Source: Baekduia soli | GTDB taxonomy: Bacteria > Actinomycetota > Thermoleophilia > Solirubrobacterales > Solirubrobacteraceae | DNA: 64,000 bases | Reading direction: 5' to 3' | Assembly: GCF_007970665.1 (NCBI RefSeq) | Contig: NZ_CP042430.1 | Span: forward strand, 620,001 to 684,000 | Shown here: positions 50,431 through 58,199 of the stretch, piece after piece | Position numbering within the stretch: position 1 is the first letter of the stretch | Layout of the letters: the number at the start of each line of letters is the position of its first letter | Notes under the pieces: model-generated | What the model saw: only the letters and a program-made list of their open reading frames with translations | Databases searched by the model: none | Told to the model about the DNA's origin: nothing | Program-made: the position numbers and the translations under genes

Positions 50431-51240
50431 GTGACCTTCGCGCCCTCCATGACTGTCGGCCACGCACCCGCCGGTGACGCTCCGCCCAGGACCACCACGC
50501 TCATGGGCCTCGGCCTCGCACCGCTCACCGAGGAGCAGACGATCGAGCACGTGCTCGATGCGCTGGACCGTGGCGACGGCGGATGGCTGTGCCCGGTCAA
50601 CCTCGATGTGCTGCGCCAGACCGTTGAGGACCCGGCACTCAACCGCCTGGTCGCCCAGGCCGATCTCGCGGTCGCCGACGGGATGCCGCTGGTCTGGGCC
50701 TCGCGCCTGCAGGGACAGCCGCTGCCGGCCCGCGTCGCCGGCTCGACCCTGGTCCGCACCCTGAGCGAGCGGGCGGCGGCCCGCGACCGCTCCGTCTACC
50801 TGCTCGGCGGTAACCAGGGCGTGGCCGCCGAGGCGGCCGTCCGCCTGCGCACCGACTACCCCGGCCTCCGCATCGCGGGCCACCGCTGCCCGCCCTTCGG
50901 CTTCGAGCGCGACGCCCGTGAACGCGAGGCGATCGCCGGCGACCTGCGGCGCACGAACCCGGACATCGTGTTCGTCGGGCTCGGCTTCCCCAAGCAGGAC
51001 AAGTTGATCGTCGACCTGCGGTCGGTGCTGCCCGGCGCCTGGTTCGTCTCGTGCGGGATCTCCTTCAGCTTCGTCACCGGCGAGATCCAGCGGGCGCCCG
51101 TCCTCGTCCAGCGGCTCGGGCTGGAGTGGGTCTCCCGCATGATCCAAGAGCCGCGGCGCCTCGGCCGCCGCTACCTGGTCGACGGCCTGCCGTTCGCCGC
51201 CCGCCTGGCGCTGTCCAGCCTCCGGCTCAGATCGCGCTGA
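50431..51240 (+). CDS. WecG/TagA/CpsF family glycosyltransferase (copy 2)
   Basis: A 269-residue GT26 enzyme, paralog of copy 1, sharing CPVNLDVLRQTVEDPALNRL, VADGMPLVWASRLQGQPLPA, VYLLGGNQGVAAEAA, NPDIVFVGLGFPKQDKLI and CGISFSFVTGEIQRAP. The two differ enough across the acceptor-facing middle to suggest different acceptors or donors. The start is either GTG 50431, with AGGA directly before it, or ATG 50449; neither has an ideal ribosome site. It converges on gmhB with an overlap of 14 bases. Confidence 0.9.
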   Translation: MTFAPSMTVGHAPAGDAPPRTTTLMGLGLAPLTEEQTIEHVLDALDRGDGGWLCPVNLDVLRQTVEDPALNRLVAQADLAVADGMPLVWASRLQGQPLPARVAGSTLVRTLSERAAARDRSVYLLGGNQGVAAEAAVRLRTDYPGLRIAGHRCPPFGFERDAREREAIAGDLRRTNPDIVFVGLGFPKQDKLIVDLRSVLPGAWFVSCGISFSFVTGEIQRAPVLVQRLGLEWVSRMIQEPRRLGRRYLVDGLPFAARLALSSLRLRSR

Positions 51241-51745
51241 CGGGCGCGAGCAGGTGCTGCACGGCGTGGGCGAGGTCCTCGGCGTCGCGGCCCAGCAGCA
51301 GCCCCGGCACGCCGGCGGCCGCGCCCGCCTCGACGTCGCTCGGCCGGTCGCCGATCACCACCGACCGGCCGAGCTCGATGTGGGGGTGGCGCTGCGCCGC
51401 GGCCAGCAGCAGCCCGGGCGCCGGCTTGCGGCAGCCGCACGGGCCGCGGTCGTGCGGACAGTGCAGGATGTCGTCGACCGCCGCGCCGGCCTCGCGGTCG
51501 AGCAGGTCGACGAGCCGCACGTGGATCGCCGCCAGGTCGACCTCGTCCATCCGGCCGAGCGCGATGCCGCGCTGGTTGGTCACCACCACGACCGGGATCG
51601 CGGCGTCGTTGAGGCTGCGGATCGCCTGCGCCGCCCCGGGCAGCAGGACGAGGTCCTCGGGCCGCTCCACGTAGGCGCCCTCGGGCGCCTTGACGTTGAT
51701 CGTCCCGTCGCGGTCCAGGAACGCCGCACCGCCCGGCCTCAGCAC
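51227..51745 (-). CDS. gmhB: D-glycero-manno-heptose 1,7-bisphosphate 7-phosphatase
   Basis: A 172-residue HAD phosphatase. The nucleophile motif is AAFLDRDGTINV (residues 7-18), motif II VVVVTNQRGIALG, and motif IV VIGDRPSDVEAG. The GmhB zinc site is present as CPHDRGPCGCRKP (Cys-x-His then Cys-x-Cys). It removes the 7-phosphate from heptose bisphosphate; the anomer (alpha for GDP-heptose) cannot be read from sequence but hddA next door implies the alpha series. GTG 51745 overlaps the gmhA stop by seven bases. Confidence 0.92.
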   Translation of the reverse strand: MLRPGGAAFLDRDGTINVKAPEGAYVERPEDLVLLPGAAQAIRSLNDAAIPVVVVTNQRGIALGRMDEVDLAAIHVRLVDLLDREAGAAVDDILHCPHDRGPCGCRKPAPGLLLAAAQRHPHIELGRSVVIGDRPSDVEAGAAAGVPGLLLGRDAEDLAHAVQHLLAPVSAI

Positions 51746-52338
51746 AGCTCGCGCTCGGCGATCTCGAAGATCGTGTGGCCCAGGAGCTTGTGGGCCTCCT
51801 GGATGCGGGCGGTGCCGGGGCCGTCGACTGCTACCACCAGGTCGGCCGCCGCCGCCATCGGCGATCCCGGCGCACCGACGAACGCGCAGGTGACGAGCCC
51901 ACGCGACCGCCCGGCCTCTAGGGCGCGAACGACGTTGGCCGAGCGGCCGCTGGTCGAGAGGCCGATGAGAACGTCGCCGGGGCGGCCGTGGGCCAGGACC
52001 GCGCGCGAGAAGACCTCGTCGTAGGAGTAGTCGTTGCCGATGGCGGTGACGGCGGCCACGTTGTCGCCCAGCGCGATCGCGGCGAACGGCTGGCGCTCGA
52101 GCTGGAAGCGGCCCACGAGCTCGGCCGCGAGGTGCTGCGCGTCGGCGGCGCTGCCGCCGTTGCCGCAGAGCAGGACGCGTCCGCCGCCGCGCAGCGCGCC
52201 GACCACCGCGCCCGCGATGCGGTCCACGGCCTCGGCGACCGGCGGGGACCGCAGCAGCTCGAGCACTCCGATCGCCTCGTCGATCCGCTCCGCGAGCAGC
52301 TCGGCGCGGGAGCCGGCCAGCAGTTCAACCCTCGACAT
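51739..52338 (-). CDS. gmhA: Phosphoheptose isomerase (sedoheptulose-7-phosphate isomerase)
   Basis: A 199-residue SIS-domain isomerase. Typical residues are GRVLLCGNGGSAADAQHLAA (about residues 53-72), ELVGRFQLERQPFAAIAL, ALGDNVAAVTAIGNDYSYDE, and LIGLSTSGRSANVVRAL. It converts sedoheptulose 7-phosphate to D-glycero-D-manno-heptose 7-phosphate, the first step to activated heptose. The ATG overlaps the hddA stop by 14 bases and the stop overlaps gmhB, so the three genes form a tightly coupled operon in the order hddA-gmhA-gmhB. Confidence 0.93.
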   Translation of the reverse strand: MSRVELLAGSRAELLAERIDEAIGVLELLRSPPVAEAVDRIAGAVVGALRGGGRVLLCGNGGSAADAQHLAAELVGRFQLERQPFAAIALGDNVAAVTAIGNDYSYDEVFSRAVLAHGRPGDVLIGLSTSGRSANVVRALEAGRSRGLVTCAFVGAPGSPMAAAADLVVAVDGPGTARIQEAHKLLGHTIFEIAERELC

Positions 52339-53446
52339 AGGTCCACGTCCGCAGTCCGGTCTCCTCGAAGGCGAACTCGGCCTCCTCGAGCCCCATCTGG
52401 GCCAAGCGCGCGGCGACCTTGTGACGGGTCCCGGGCGTGCAGTAGAACAACATGAAGCCGCCCCCGCCGGCGCCCGTGACCTTCCCGCCGAGCGCCCCCG
52501 CGCGGATCGCCTCGTCGTAGGCCTCGTCGATCACCGGGGTGGAGATGCGCGGTGACATCTTCTTCTTCTCCTCCCAGGCGACGCCGAGCAGGCTGCCGAA
52601 CGTGGCGAGCTTGCCTCGCAGCAGCGCCTCCTTCATCTCCAGCGCCAGCGTCTTCTGCATCCGCAGCCCGGCCAGCGCGTCCTCGTCGCTGTCCTCGTAT
52701 CGCTGCGTCTGGTCCTCGATGATGTGGTCGCCGGCCCGGGTCCTGCCGGTGAAGACCAGCAGCAGGTTGGACTCCAGCTCGTACATCGTCGTCGGGCGGA
52801 TGCGCAGCGGGTTGACGAGCACGTCCCCGGGGCCGAACTCGATGAAGTTGAACCCGCCGAACGTCGCGGCGTACTGGTCCTGGAGGCCCCCCTTGAGGCC
52901 CAGGTCGACTCGCTCGACCTCCCAGGCCAGCCGCGCGATCTCGTAGTCGGTCAGCGCGAGCTTGTGGTGATCGCGCAGGACGCCGATGAGCGCGACCATG
53001 AGCGCGGAGGAGGCGCCGAGGCCCGAGCCCGGCGGTGCGGCCGTGTGCAGGAACAGGTCGATCCCGCGCGGCTCCTCCAGCTGCGAGACGCGGCGGATGC
53101 CGGCCTTGACCAGATCCAGCTGCCCGTCGTAGTCGACGTGCTCGTCGGCGCCGTAGTCGATGGCCATGCCCAGGTCCAGGGACTCGACCCGCACCCGGCC
53201 GTCGACGCGCGGCCGCAGCGTGCCGTGGGCGAAGCGGTTGATCGTGGCGCACAACACCAAGCCGCCCTCGCGCTCCGGGAAGGGCGGGACGTCGGTGCCG
53301 CCGCCGGCGAACGACACGCGCAGCGGCGCCTTGGCCCGGAACAGCGGCTGCGTCCAAGCCTCGCGTTGGGCCCTCGCTCGCCTGAAGCGGTGGGTCTGGG
53401 TCTGCGGGGTGATCACGGCCGAGGGTCCTTCCGGGGCGAAGTCCAT
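52325..53446 (-). CDS. hddA: D-glycero-alpha-D-manno-heptose 7-phosphate kinase
   Basis: A GHMP-family sugar kinase of up to 373 residues. The N-terminal LRVSFAGGGTDVPPFPEREG is the HddA/Fkp-like start; the ATP-binding motif is PPGSGLGASSALMVALIGVL (about residues 138-157); the C-terminal glycine motif is GKVTGAGGGGFMLFYC. It phosphorylates heptose 7-phosphate at C1. ATG 53446 leaves a leader of about 43 residues before the conserved start; GTG 53416 is an alternative. It is the first gene of the heptose operon and divergent from a GT2 gene. Confidence 0.9.
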   Translation of the reverse strand: MDFAPEGPSAVITPQTQTHRFRRARAQREAWTQPLFRAKAPLRVSFAGGGTDVPPFPEREGGLVLCATINRFAHGTLRPRVDGRVRVESLDLGMAIDYGADEHVDYDGQLDLVKAGIRRVSQLEEPRGIDLFLHTAAPPGSGLGASSALMVALIGVLRDHHKLALTDYEIARLAWEVERVDLGLKGGLQDQYAATFGGFNFIEFGPGDVLVNPLRIRPTTMYELESNLLLVFTGRTRAGDHIIEDQTQRYEDSDEDALAGLRMQKTLALEMKEALLRGKLATFGSLLGVAWEEKKKMSPRISTPVIDEAYDEAIRAGALGGKVTGAGGGGFMLFYCTPGTRHKVAARLAQMGLEEAEFAFEETGLRTWTYVEG

Positions 53447-53687
53447 GTCGTCGATGTGCCGCGCGCTGACGACCCGGACAGCTCGGCCAGCCTGAGGTTA
53501 GACCCGCGCTGGTGATTGTCCGGTCGTGCTTGTCAAGGTCATAGGTTTGTACGGACCAGGCGGCAGAAATCCTCCCGTTGGTCACTGGCTTGGAAGGGGA
53601 ACTGGAGCCTTGTTCATCGTCCGGTAACCGACCGATCGACACACCGGTTTGGTGACCTGCAGATCGGCGGACGACGATGGATCACCC
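53447..53687. other. Divergent gap of hddA and GT2 with paired TTGGTCAC/TTGGTGAC
   Basis: The 241-base gap carries TTGGTCAC at 53578-53585 and TTGGTGAC at 53649-53656, the same half-sites found at 47.3 and 50.3 kb, here 66 bases apart in inverted sense (GTCAC...GTGAC). The second copy overlaps the possible early starts of the GT2 gene (TTG 53649, GTG 53652), which argues for the later start. No small gene is seen. Confidence 0.5.
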
Positions 53688-54965
53688 GTGACGCGTGGCG
53701 GTCCGCGCAGCGTGTGCCAGACTGCGGTCATCGTCAGAGCTCTCGCCCGGGCCGTCCTCTCCGCCGGACACGCCTGGACCGCCTCAGCAACCGCATACCT
53801 CCTGACCCTCGCCGCCGCCGCCCCGTCCCGGGGATCCGGCGCCACGCCCCCCGCCACGCGGCCGGTGCACATCATCGTGTTGGTCCCGGCGCACGACGAG
53901 GCCGGTGGGATCGCTGACACCGTACGGTCACTCACCGCTCAGGATCACCCGGCCGATCTCCGCGAGACGATCGTGATCGCCGACAACTGCTCGGACGCTA
54001 CGGCCCGGGTCGCGGCCGACGCGGGCGCCACGGTGTGGGAGCGCATCGACCCGGAGCGCCGCGGCAAGGGCCAGGCGCTGGCCTGGGCGATCGGCCGCCT
54101 GACGACCGAGCGGCCCGCCGCCGACGCGGTGGCGATCGTCGATGCCGACTGCATCGCCTCCGAGAACCTCCTCGGCGTCATGGCGGGTCGTCTGGCCGCC
54201 GCCGACGCGGCGGTCCAGTGCGGCTACGTGGTCGCCAACGCCGAGGCCTCACCGGAGTCCGCGCTGCGCACGGCGGGGTTCCTGCTCATGCACGACGTGC
54301 GTGCCGGCGGCAAGCAGGCCCTCGGCCTCTCGACCGGCCTGTTCGGGACCGGGATGGCCTTCGCCATGACCACGTTGCGACGCGTGCCGTGGGAGAGCAC
54401 GTCGATCACCGAGGACACCGAGTACCACCTGCGCCTGATCGACGCCGGCCTGCGGGTGGCCTACGCCGGCGACGCCCACGTCGCCTCCGAGATGCCGACC
54501 AGCGCCGCGGCGGCGCGCGAGCAGCACCTGCGGTGGGAGGGGGGCAACGCCGCCCTGGCCCGCGGCACCGCACCACGGCTCCTGGCCAAGGGCATCATGA
54601 ACCGCAGCCCGCAGCACGTACATGCCGCCCTCGAGCGGTGGGTCCCGCCTCAGAGCCTGCTGCTGGCCGCGACGCTGGCGGCGACCGCCGGCTCGGCCGT
54701 CTCCGGCTCCTCCCGCGGGCGGCGCTTCGGTCTCGCTACCCTCGCCGGGCAGGGCCTGTACGTGGTGGGTGGCCTGGTCGCCGCCCGAGCGCCCTCGGCT
54801 GTGTGGCGAGCGCTCGTCCACGCCCCGCGGCTCGTGCTGCGGAGGCTGGCCGTGATGACATCGATGGTCCGCCGCGGAGCGCCGACGGAGTGGGTACGAA
54901 CCGCCCGGGAGCACGAATCTCCCAGGAACCCACCATCGCATGACGAAGCGGGACTCGGAGTCTGA
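53688..54965 (+). CDS. Membrane GT2 glycosyltransferase
   Basis: A 425-residue processive-type GT2. An N-terminal hydrophobic segment (AWTASATAYLLTLAAAA) precedes the GT-A domain: IIVLVPAHDEAGGIADTVRS, VIADNCSDATARVAADAG, the DxD motif in VAIVDADCIA, SITEDTEYHLRLIDAG, and the QxxRW-like REQHLRWEGG. Two C-terminal membrane helices (about residues 325-345 and 355-372) follow. It resembles N-acetylglucosaminyl or cellulose-type transferases that work at the membrane. Starts at TTG 53649, GTG 53652, GTG 53688 and GTG 53709 are possible; 53688 is used here because the earlier ones lie in a probable operator. Confidence 0.84.
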   Translation: MTRGGPRSVCQTAVIVRALARAVLSAGHAWTASATAYLLTLAAAAPSRGSGATPPATRPVHIIVLVPAHDEAGGIADTVRSLTAQDHPADLRETIVIADNCSDATARVAADAGATVWERIDPERRGKGQALAWAIGRLTTERPAADAVAIVDADCIASENLLGVMAGRLAAADAAVQCGYVVANAEASPESALRTAGFLLMHDVRAGGKQALGLSTGLFGTGMAFAMTTLRRVPWESTSITEDTEYHLRLIDAGLRVAYAGDAHVASEMPTSAAAAREQHLRWEGGNAALARGTAPRLLAKGIMNRSPQHVHAALERWVPPQSLLLAATLAATAGSAVSGSSRGRRFGLATLAGQGLYVVGGLVAARAPSAVWRALVHAPRLVLRRLAVMTSMVRRGAPTEWVRTAREHESPRNPPSHDEAGLGV

Positions 54966-55043
54966 CCCTCTCGCTAGTCTGCCTGCGGGTCCGCGTTTCC
55001 GCCACAGGCATCACCTCGAGCTTCTCAAGGGGCCGACGACGAC

Positions 55044-55928
55044 ATGACACCCAGACCCAGCGAAGAACTTCTGCCCACCTGGCTCGCCCGACAGCAGCAC
55101 GTTCCGGTGGCCGAGAGCCCAGGCGTCGTGCCGCGCGCGGTCTCGCGCCACAAGCTCCTGATCCTCTTCTTCGTGCTGGTCTTCGCCGGCGCGGGCGTTG
55201 CCGGCGGGATCGTCCGCAAGCCCCAGTACACGGCGCAGGCGGACCTCACGGTCGGCCAGGCCGACCTGGCGACCCAGTCGCTGCAGGGGTACGCCGCCGC
55301 GGTGCAGGTGCTGGCCGGGGTCTACAGCCGGCTCGTCGTCAGCGCGACGGTCATCAACCAGGTCGATCGGCGCGAGCACCTCGGCCCCGTCGAGCTGCGG
55401 AATCGGATCTCGGCGAGCCCGACGCCCGACAGCAGCACGTTCCGGATCAAGACCACCGGGCCCGACGCGCAGTCCGCGCTGCGGCTCAACCGGCTGACCG
55501 TCAACGCGGCCCAGGCCTACATCGTCAAGCTGGGCAACAACGGCCAGAACGACGCCAAGCAGGCGTTCGCCAAGTTCCAGGCGGCCGCCAACACCGCGGC
55601 GCTCAAGCGGGCCGAGGCCCAGCGACTGGAGGATCAGCGCGCCGCGGACAAGAACAGCGTCACGGATGCCGAGCTGGCCAAGCTCAACGCCGACGCCGCG
55701 AAGTTCGACCTCATCGCGCAGACCTACAGCCAGCAGTATCAGAACAGCTCGCTGCCCTCCGCCAGGCAGTACCAGGGTGCGAGCGTCATCACCCGGCCCG
55801 TCGCCGCCACGAGCGACCAGCGGTCGTGGATGCAGAAGCTCGGCATCCTCGGCGCGTTCGTGGGCCTGCTGGTCGGCGTCGCCATCGCCTCCGCGCTGGA
55901 GGCGCGCGCTCGGCGCAAGGCGTACTGA
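55044..55928 (+). CDS. Polysaccharide chain-length/co-polymerase protein (Wzz/YveK type)
   Basis: A 294-residue protein with two membrane segments, at about residues 36-56 (KLLILFFVLVFAGAGVAGGI) and 268-287, enclosing an extracytoplasmic region. The region starts with YTAQADLTVGQ, includes FRIKTTGPDAQSALRLNRLT and a coiled coil at about residues 170-215. This is the topology of Wzz/YveK-like regulators of chain length. The cytoplasmic C-terminus is only basic (EARARRKAY), without a tyrosine-kinase domain, and no separate BY-kinase gene is visible. The stop is 3 bases before the polymerase gene, so the two act together. Confidence 0.87.
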   Translation: MTPRPSEELLPTWLARQQHVPVAESPGVVPRAVSRHKLLILFFVLVFAGAGVAGGIVRKPQYTAQADLTVGQADLATQSLQGYAAAVQVLAGVYSRLVVSATVINQVDRREHLGPVELRNRISASPTPDSSTFRIKTTGPDAQSALRLNRLTVNAAQAYIVKLGNNGQNDAKQAFAKFQAAANTAALKRAEAQRLEDQRAADKNSVTDAELAKLNADAAKFDLIAQTYSQQYQNSSLPSARQYQGASVITRPVAATSDQRSWMQKLGILGAFVGLLVGVAIASALEARARRKAY

Positions 55929-55931
55929 GGC

Positions 55932-57311
55932 GTGCTCACGCCGCAGCTCATCCTGCTCGCCGCGTTCGGCGCGCTGGCCGTCGCGTCCGTCGCGAGCATC
56001 TCGACACGGGTCGATCCCGGCCACGTCGTGACGGTCGGCCTGGTGCTCGGGGTGTTCTCCGGCAACTGGCGCAACCTCGGGCTGCCGATCGGCATCGACC
56101 GGTTCTTCGTCGTCTGGGGCATCTTCCTGGCGCTGCTGAAGTGGCGGAAGGAGGGCTGGCGCGGCCTGCGCCTCGACGGCGTACCCCTCATCCTGGCGCT
56201 GCTGGCGGGCTACGCCATCGTCTCGGCGACCTGGAGCGGCCACCTCGTCGAGAAGCGGAGCGGTTTCGCGCTCCTGGACCAGCTGGGGCTGCTGCCGTTC
56301 CTGCTGTTCGTCATGGCGCCCGTGATCTACGGGCATCCGGCGCAGCGCCGGGGGCTGCTCGTGGGGCTCGTCGCGCTCGGGGGCTACCTCGGCGTCACCG
56401 CGGTGTTCGAGACGATCGGTGCGACCCAGCTGCTGTTCCCGCGCTACATCGCCGACCCGAACGTCGGCATCCATTTCGGCCGGGCCCGCGGGCCCTTCGT
56501 CGAGGCCTCGGCCAACGGCGGCGCCCTCACCGTCTGCCTCATCGCCTCGATCATGGCCTTCGCGAGCTGGCGCGAGGTGGCCTACCGTCGGATCGCGCTC
56601 GCCGTGGCGCTGCTGTGCGCCATCGGCATCGTGGGGACCGTCACGCGCGAGGTGTGGCTCGCCGCCGCCGTGTCGGGGCTCGTGACCCTGGCGGCCTTCC
56701 GCCCGCTGCGCCGGTTCCTCGTCCCGGCGCTGCTGGCCGGCGCGCTCGTGGTCGCCGGCAGCCTCGCCCTCGTACCGGGCCTCTCGACCCGCGCCAACGA
56801 GCGCACCAAGGTCCAGACCTCGGTCTGGGACCGGCTGAACAGCAACCGGGCCGCGATCCACATGATCGACGCCCGGCCGACCCTCGGCTTCGGGTGGGGG
56901 ACGTTCGCCGAGGCCAGCCCGCCGTTCTACACGCAGGCGGCCACCTACCCGGTGACCAGCGTGGCCCAGCTGCACAACGTCGCCCTCTCGATCCTCGCCG
57001 AGCTCGGGGTGGCCGGCTTCGTGCTGTGGATCTCGGCGTTCCTCGGAGCGGCCTGGCGGGCGCTGTCGCGCCGCGGTCCGCCCGAGCTGGAGAGGTGGCG
57101 CATGGGCCTGCTCGCCGTGCTCCTCAACTTCATCGTGCTGTCGAACTTCGCGCCGCTGACGTTCCCGTTCGGCAACTACATCGTGTGGGTCTGGCTCGGG
57201 ATCCTGTACGCCAGCGCCCGGACCCTGCCGGTCCAGGAGATCCTGGTGCACCGCGGCACGCCGTCGAGGCCGCCGGACCCGGCGCCGGAGCCGGAGCTCG
57301 TGGCCGTCTAA
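55932..57311 (+). CDS. O-antigen ligase/polymerase family protein (Wzy-like)
   Basis: A 459-residue integral membrane protein with about 11-12 predicted helices. The large extracytoplasmic loop near residues 285-335 carries LNSNRAAIHMIDARPTLGFG and WGTFAEASPPFY, the RxxxWxxxxxxxxxxPxxGxG region of the O-antigen ligase/Wzy family. TVTREVWLAA lies before it. It probably polymerises or ligates repeat units of the surface polysaccharide on the outside of the membrane. GTG 55932 starts three bases after the chain-length gene. A perfect hairpin follows the stop. Confidence 0.88.
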   Translation: MLTPQLILLAAFGALAVASVASISTRVDPGHVVTVGLVLGVFSGNWRNLGLPIGIDRFFVVWGIFLALLKWRKEGWRGLRLDGVPLILALLAGYAIVSATWSGHLVEKRSGFALLDQLGLLPFLLFVMAPVIYGHPAQRRGLLVGLVALGGYLGVTAVFETIGATQLLFPRYIADPNVGIHFGRARGPFVEASANGGALTVCLIASIMAFASWREVAYRRIALAVALLCAIGIVGTVTREVWLAAAVSGLVTLAAFRPLRRFLVPALLAGALVVAGSLALVPGLSTRANERTKVQTSVWDRLNSNRAAIHMIDARPTLGFGWGTFAEASPPFYTQAATYPVTSVAQLHNVALSILAELGVAGFVLWISAFLGAAWRALSRRGPPELERWRMGLLAVLLNFIVLSNFAPLTFPFGNYIVWVWLGILYASARTLPVQEILVHRGTPSRPPDPAPEPELVAV

Positions 57312-57329
57312 GCGGACCCGCCGGCGCCC

Positions 57330-57355
57330 CACCACCTGGCGACGGCCAGGTGGTG
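57330..57355. terminator. Perfect bidirectional hairpin terminator
   Basis: CACCACCTGGC (57330-57340) pairs with GCCAGGTGGTG (57345-57355) around the tetraloop GACG: an 11-bp perfect stem. It lies between the convergent polymerase and methyltransferase genes, 18 and 16 bases from their stops, and can serve both. Confidence 0.75.
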
Positions 57356-57371
57356 ACGACGGGCCCTTCGT

Positions 57372-58157
57372 CTAGCTCCTGATCGTGGGCGGCCGCCCGG
57401 TGAGGAACCAGCGAGCGACCCGCGGGTTGTGCCGGACGGTGCGTGCCGCGTTGGCGATGCGCCAGCGTCGGCGTCCCGGGTACCTGAGCCGCGGGTCGAC
57501 CTTCGACGGCGGGCCCCCGACGACCCGGTCCGGAGTGAAGACCATCATCTGGTACTCGGGGCTTCCCGCGAACACGTCGTAGACCTGGTAACGCGTAAGA
57601 CCGAGCCCCACATCGCGCGCCTCGCGGAGTACGTCATGCAGCTCGACCTCTTCGTCGACGATCTGGAGGGTCTCGTCGCAGGCAGCCCGTCGCGCACCGG
57701 TGAATCGAGGATGTGGCGTCGAGATGAACAGCACGCCGTCCTCGGTGAGGCGACCGCGCAGGTCGCCGAGGAGCCCGGGCCGATCCTCGGCTCGGATGTG
57801 CTCCAGAACGTCGAATAGCGTGATCACGTCGAAACGGGCCTCCGGCGGAAGCACGTCGACGGTCCCGGCATGGAAATTCACGTCCGAGACGATGCGCCGT
57901 GCTGCGTCGATCGCCTTGGCACTGAAGTCGATTCCGGTTACCTGGCCGAAGCGCGTCAGGAAGCTGGTCATCACGCCCGCTCCGCAGCCGACGTCGAGCA
58001 GCGAGAGGCCGCGGCCCGTGACCACGTCCTCGATCAGCAGCCGCAGTTGCTCGTGCCGGAGGTTGGGCTGCAGCCAGTCCCGCATCCCCACGGCGAAGGA
58101 GAACTCCTCGTAGTAGCGGTGGCTCTCCGCATGACTTGCGTCGGTCTTGAGCGCCAT
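57372..58157 (-). CDS. Class I SAM-dependent methyltransferase
   Basis: A 261-residue methyltransferase with the SAM-binding motif I in LSLLDVGCGAGVMTSFLTRF (about residues 51-70), motif II VTGIDFSAKAI, and DVITLFDVLEHIRAEDRPGL, where LEH is typical of UbiG/Coq3-type and sugar-modifying methyltransferases. The start is rich in aromatic residues (RYYEEFSFAVG). Given the locus it may methylate a sugar or cap the polysaccharide, but the acceptor is unknown. ATG 58157 starts 42 bases after the preceding gene on the same strand. Confidence 0.87.
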   Translation of the reverse strand: MALKTDASHAESHRYYEEFSFAVGMRDWLQPNLRHEQLRLLIEDVVTGRGLSLLDVGCGAGVMTSFLTRFGQVTGIDFSAKAIDAARRIVSDVNFHAGTVDVLPPEARFDVITLFDVLEHIRAEDRPGLLGDLRGRLTEDGVLFISTPHPRFTGARRAACDETLQIVDEEVELHDVLREARDVGLGLTRYQVYDVFAGSPEYQMMVFTPDRVVGGPPSKVDPRLRYPGRRRWRIANAARTVRHNPRVARWFLTGRPPTIRS

Positions 58158-58199
58158 CGGCGTACCGTAGCGCCGCTCTGCGGTCCTGTCCCGTGGCCG

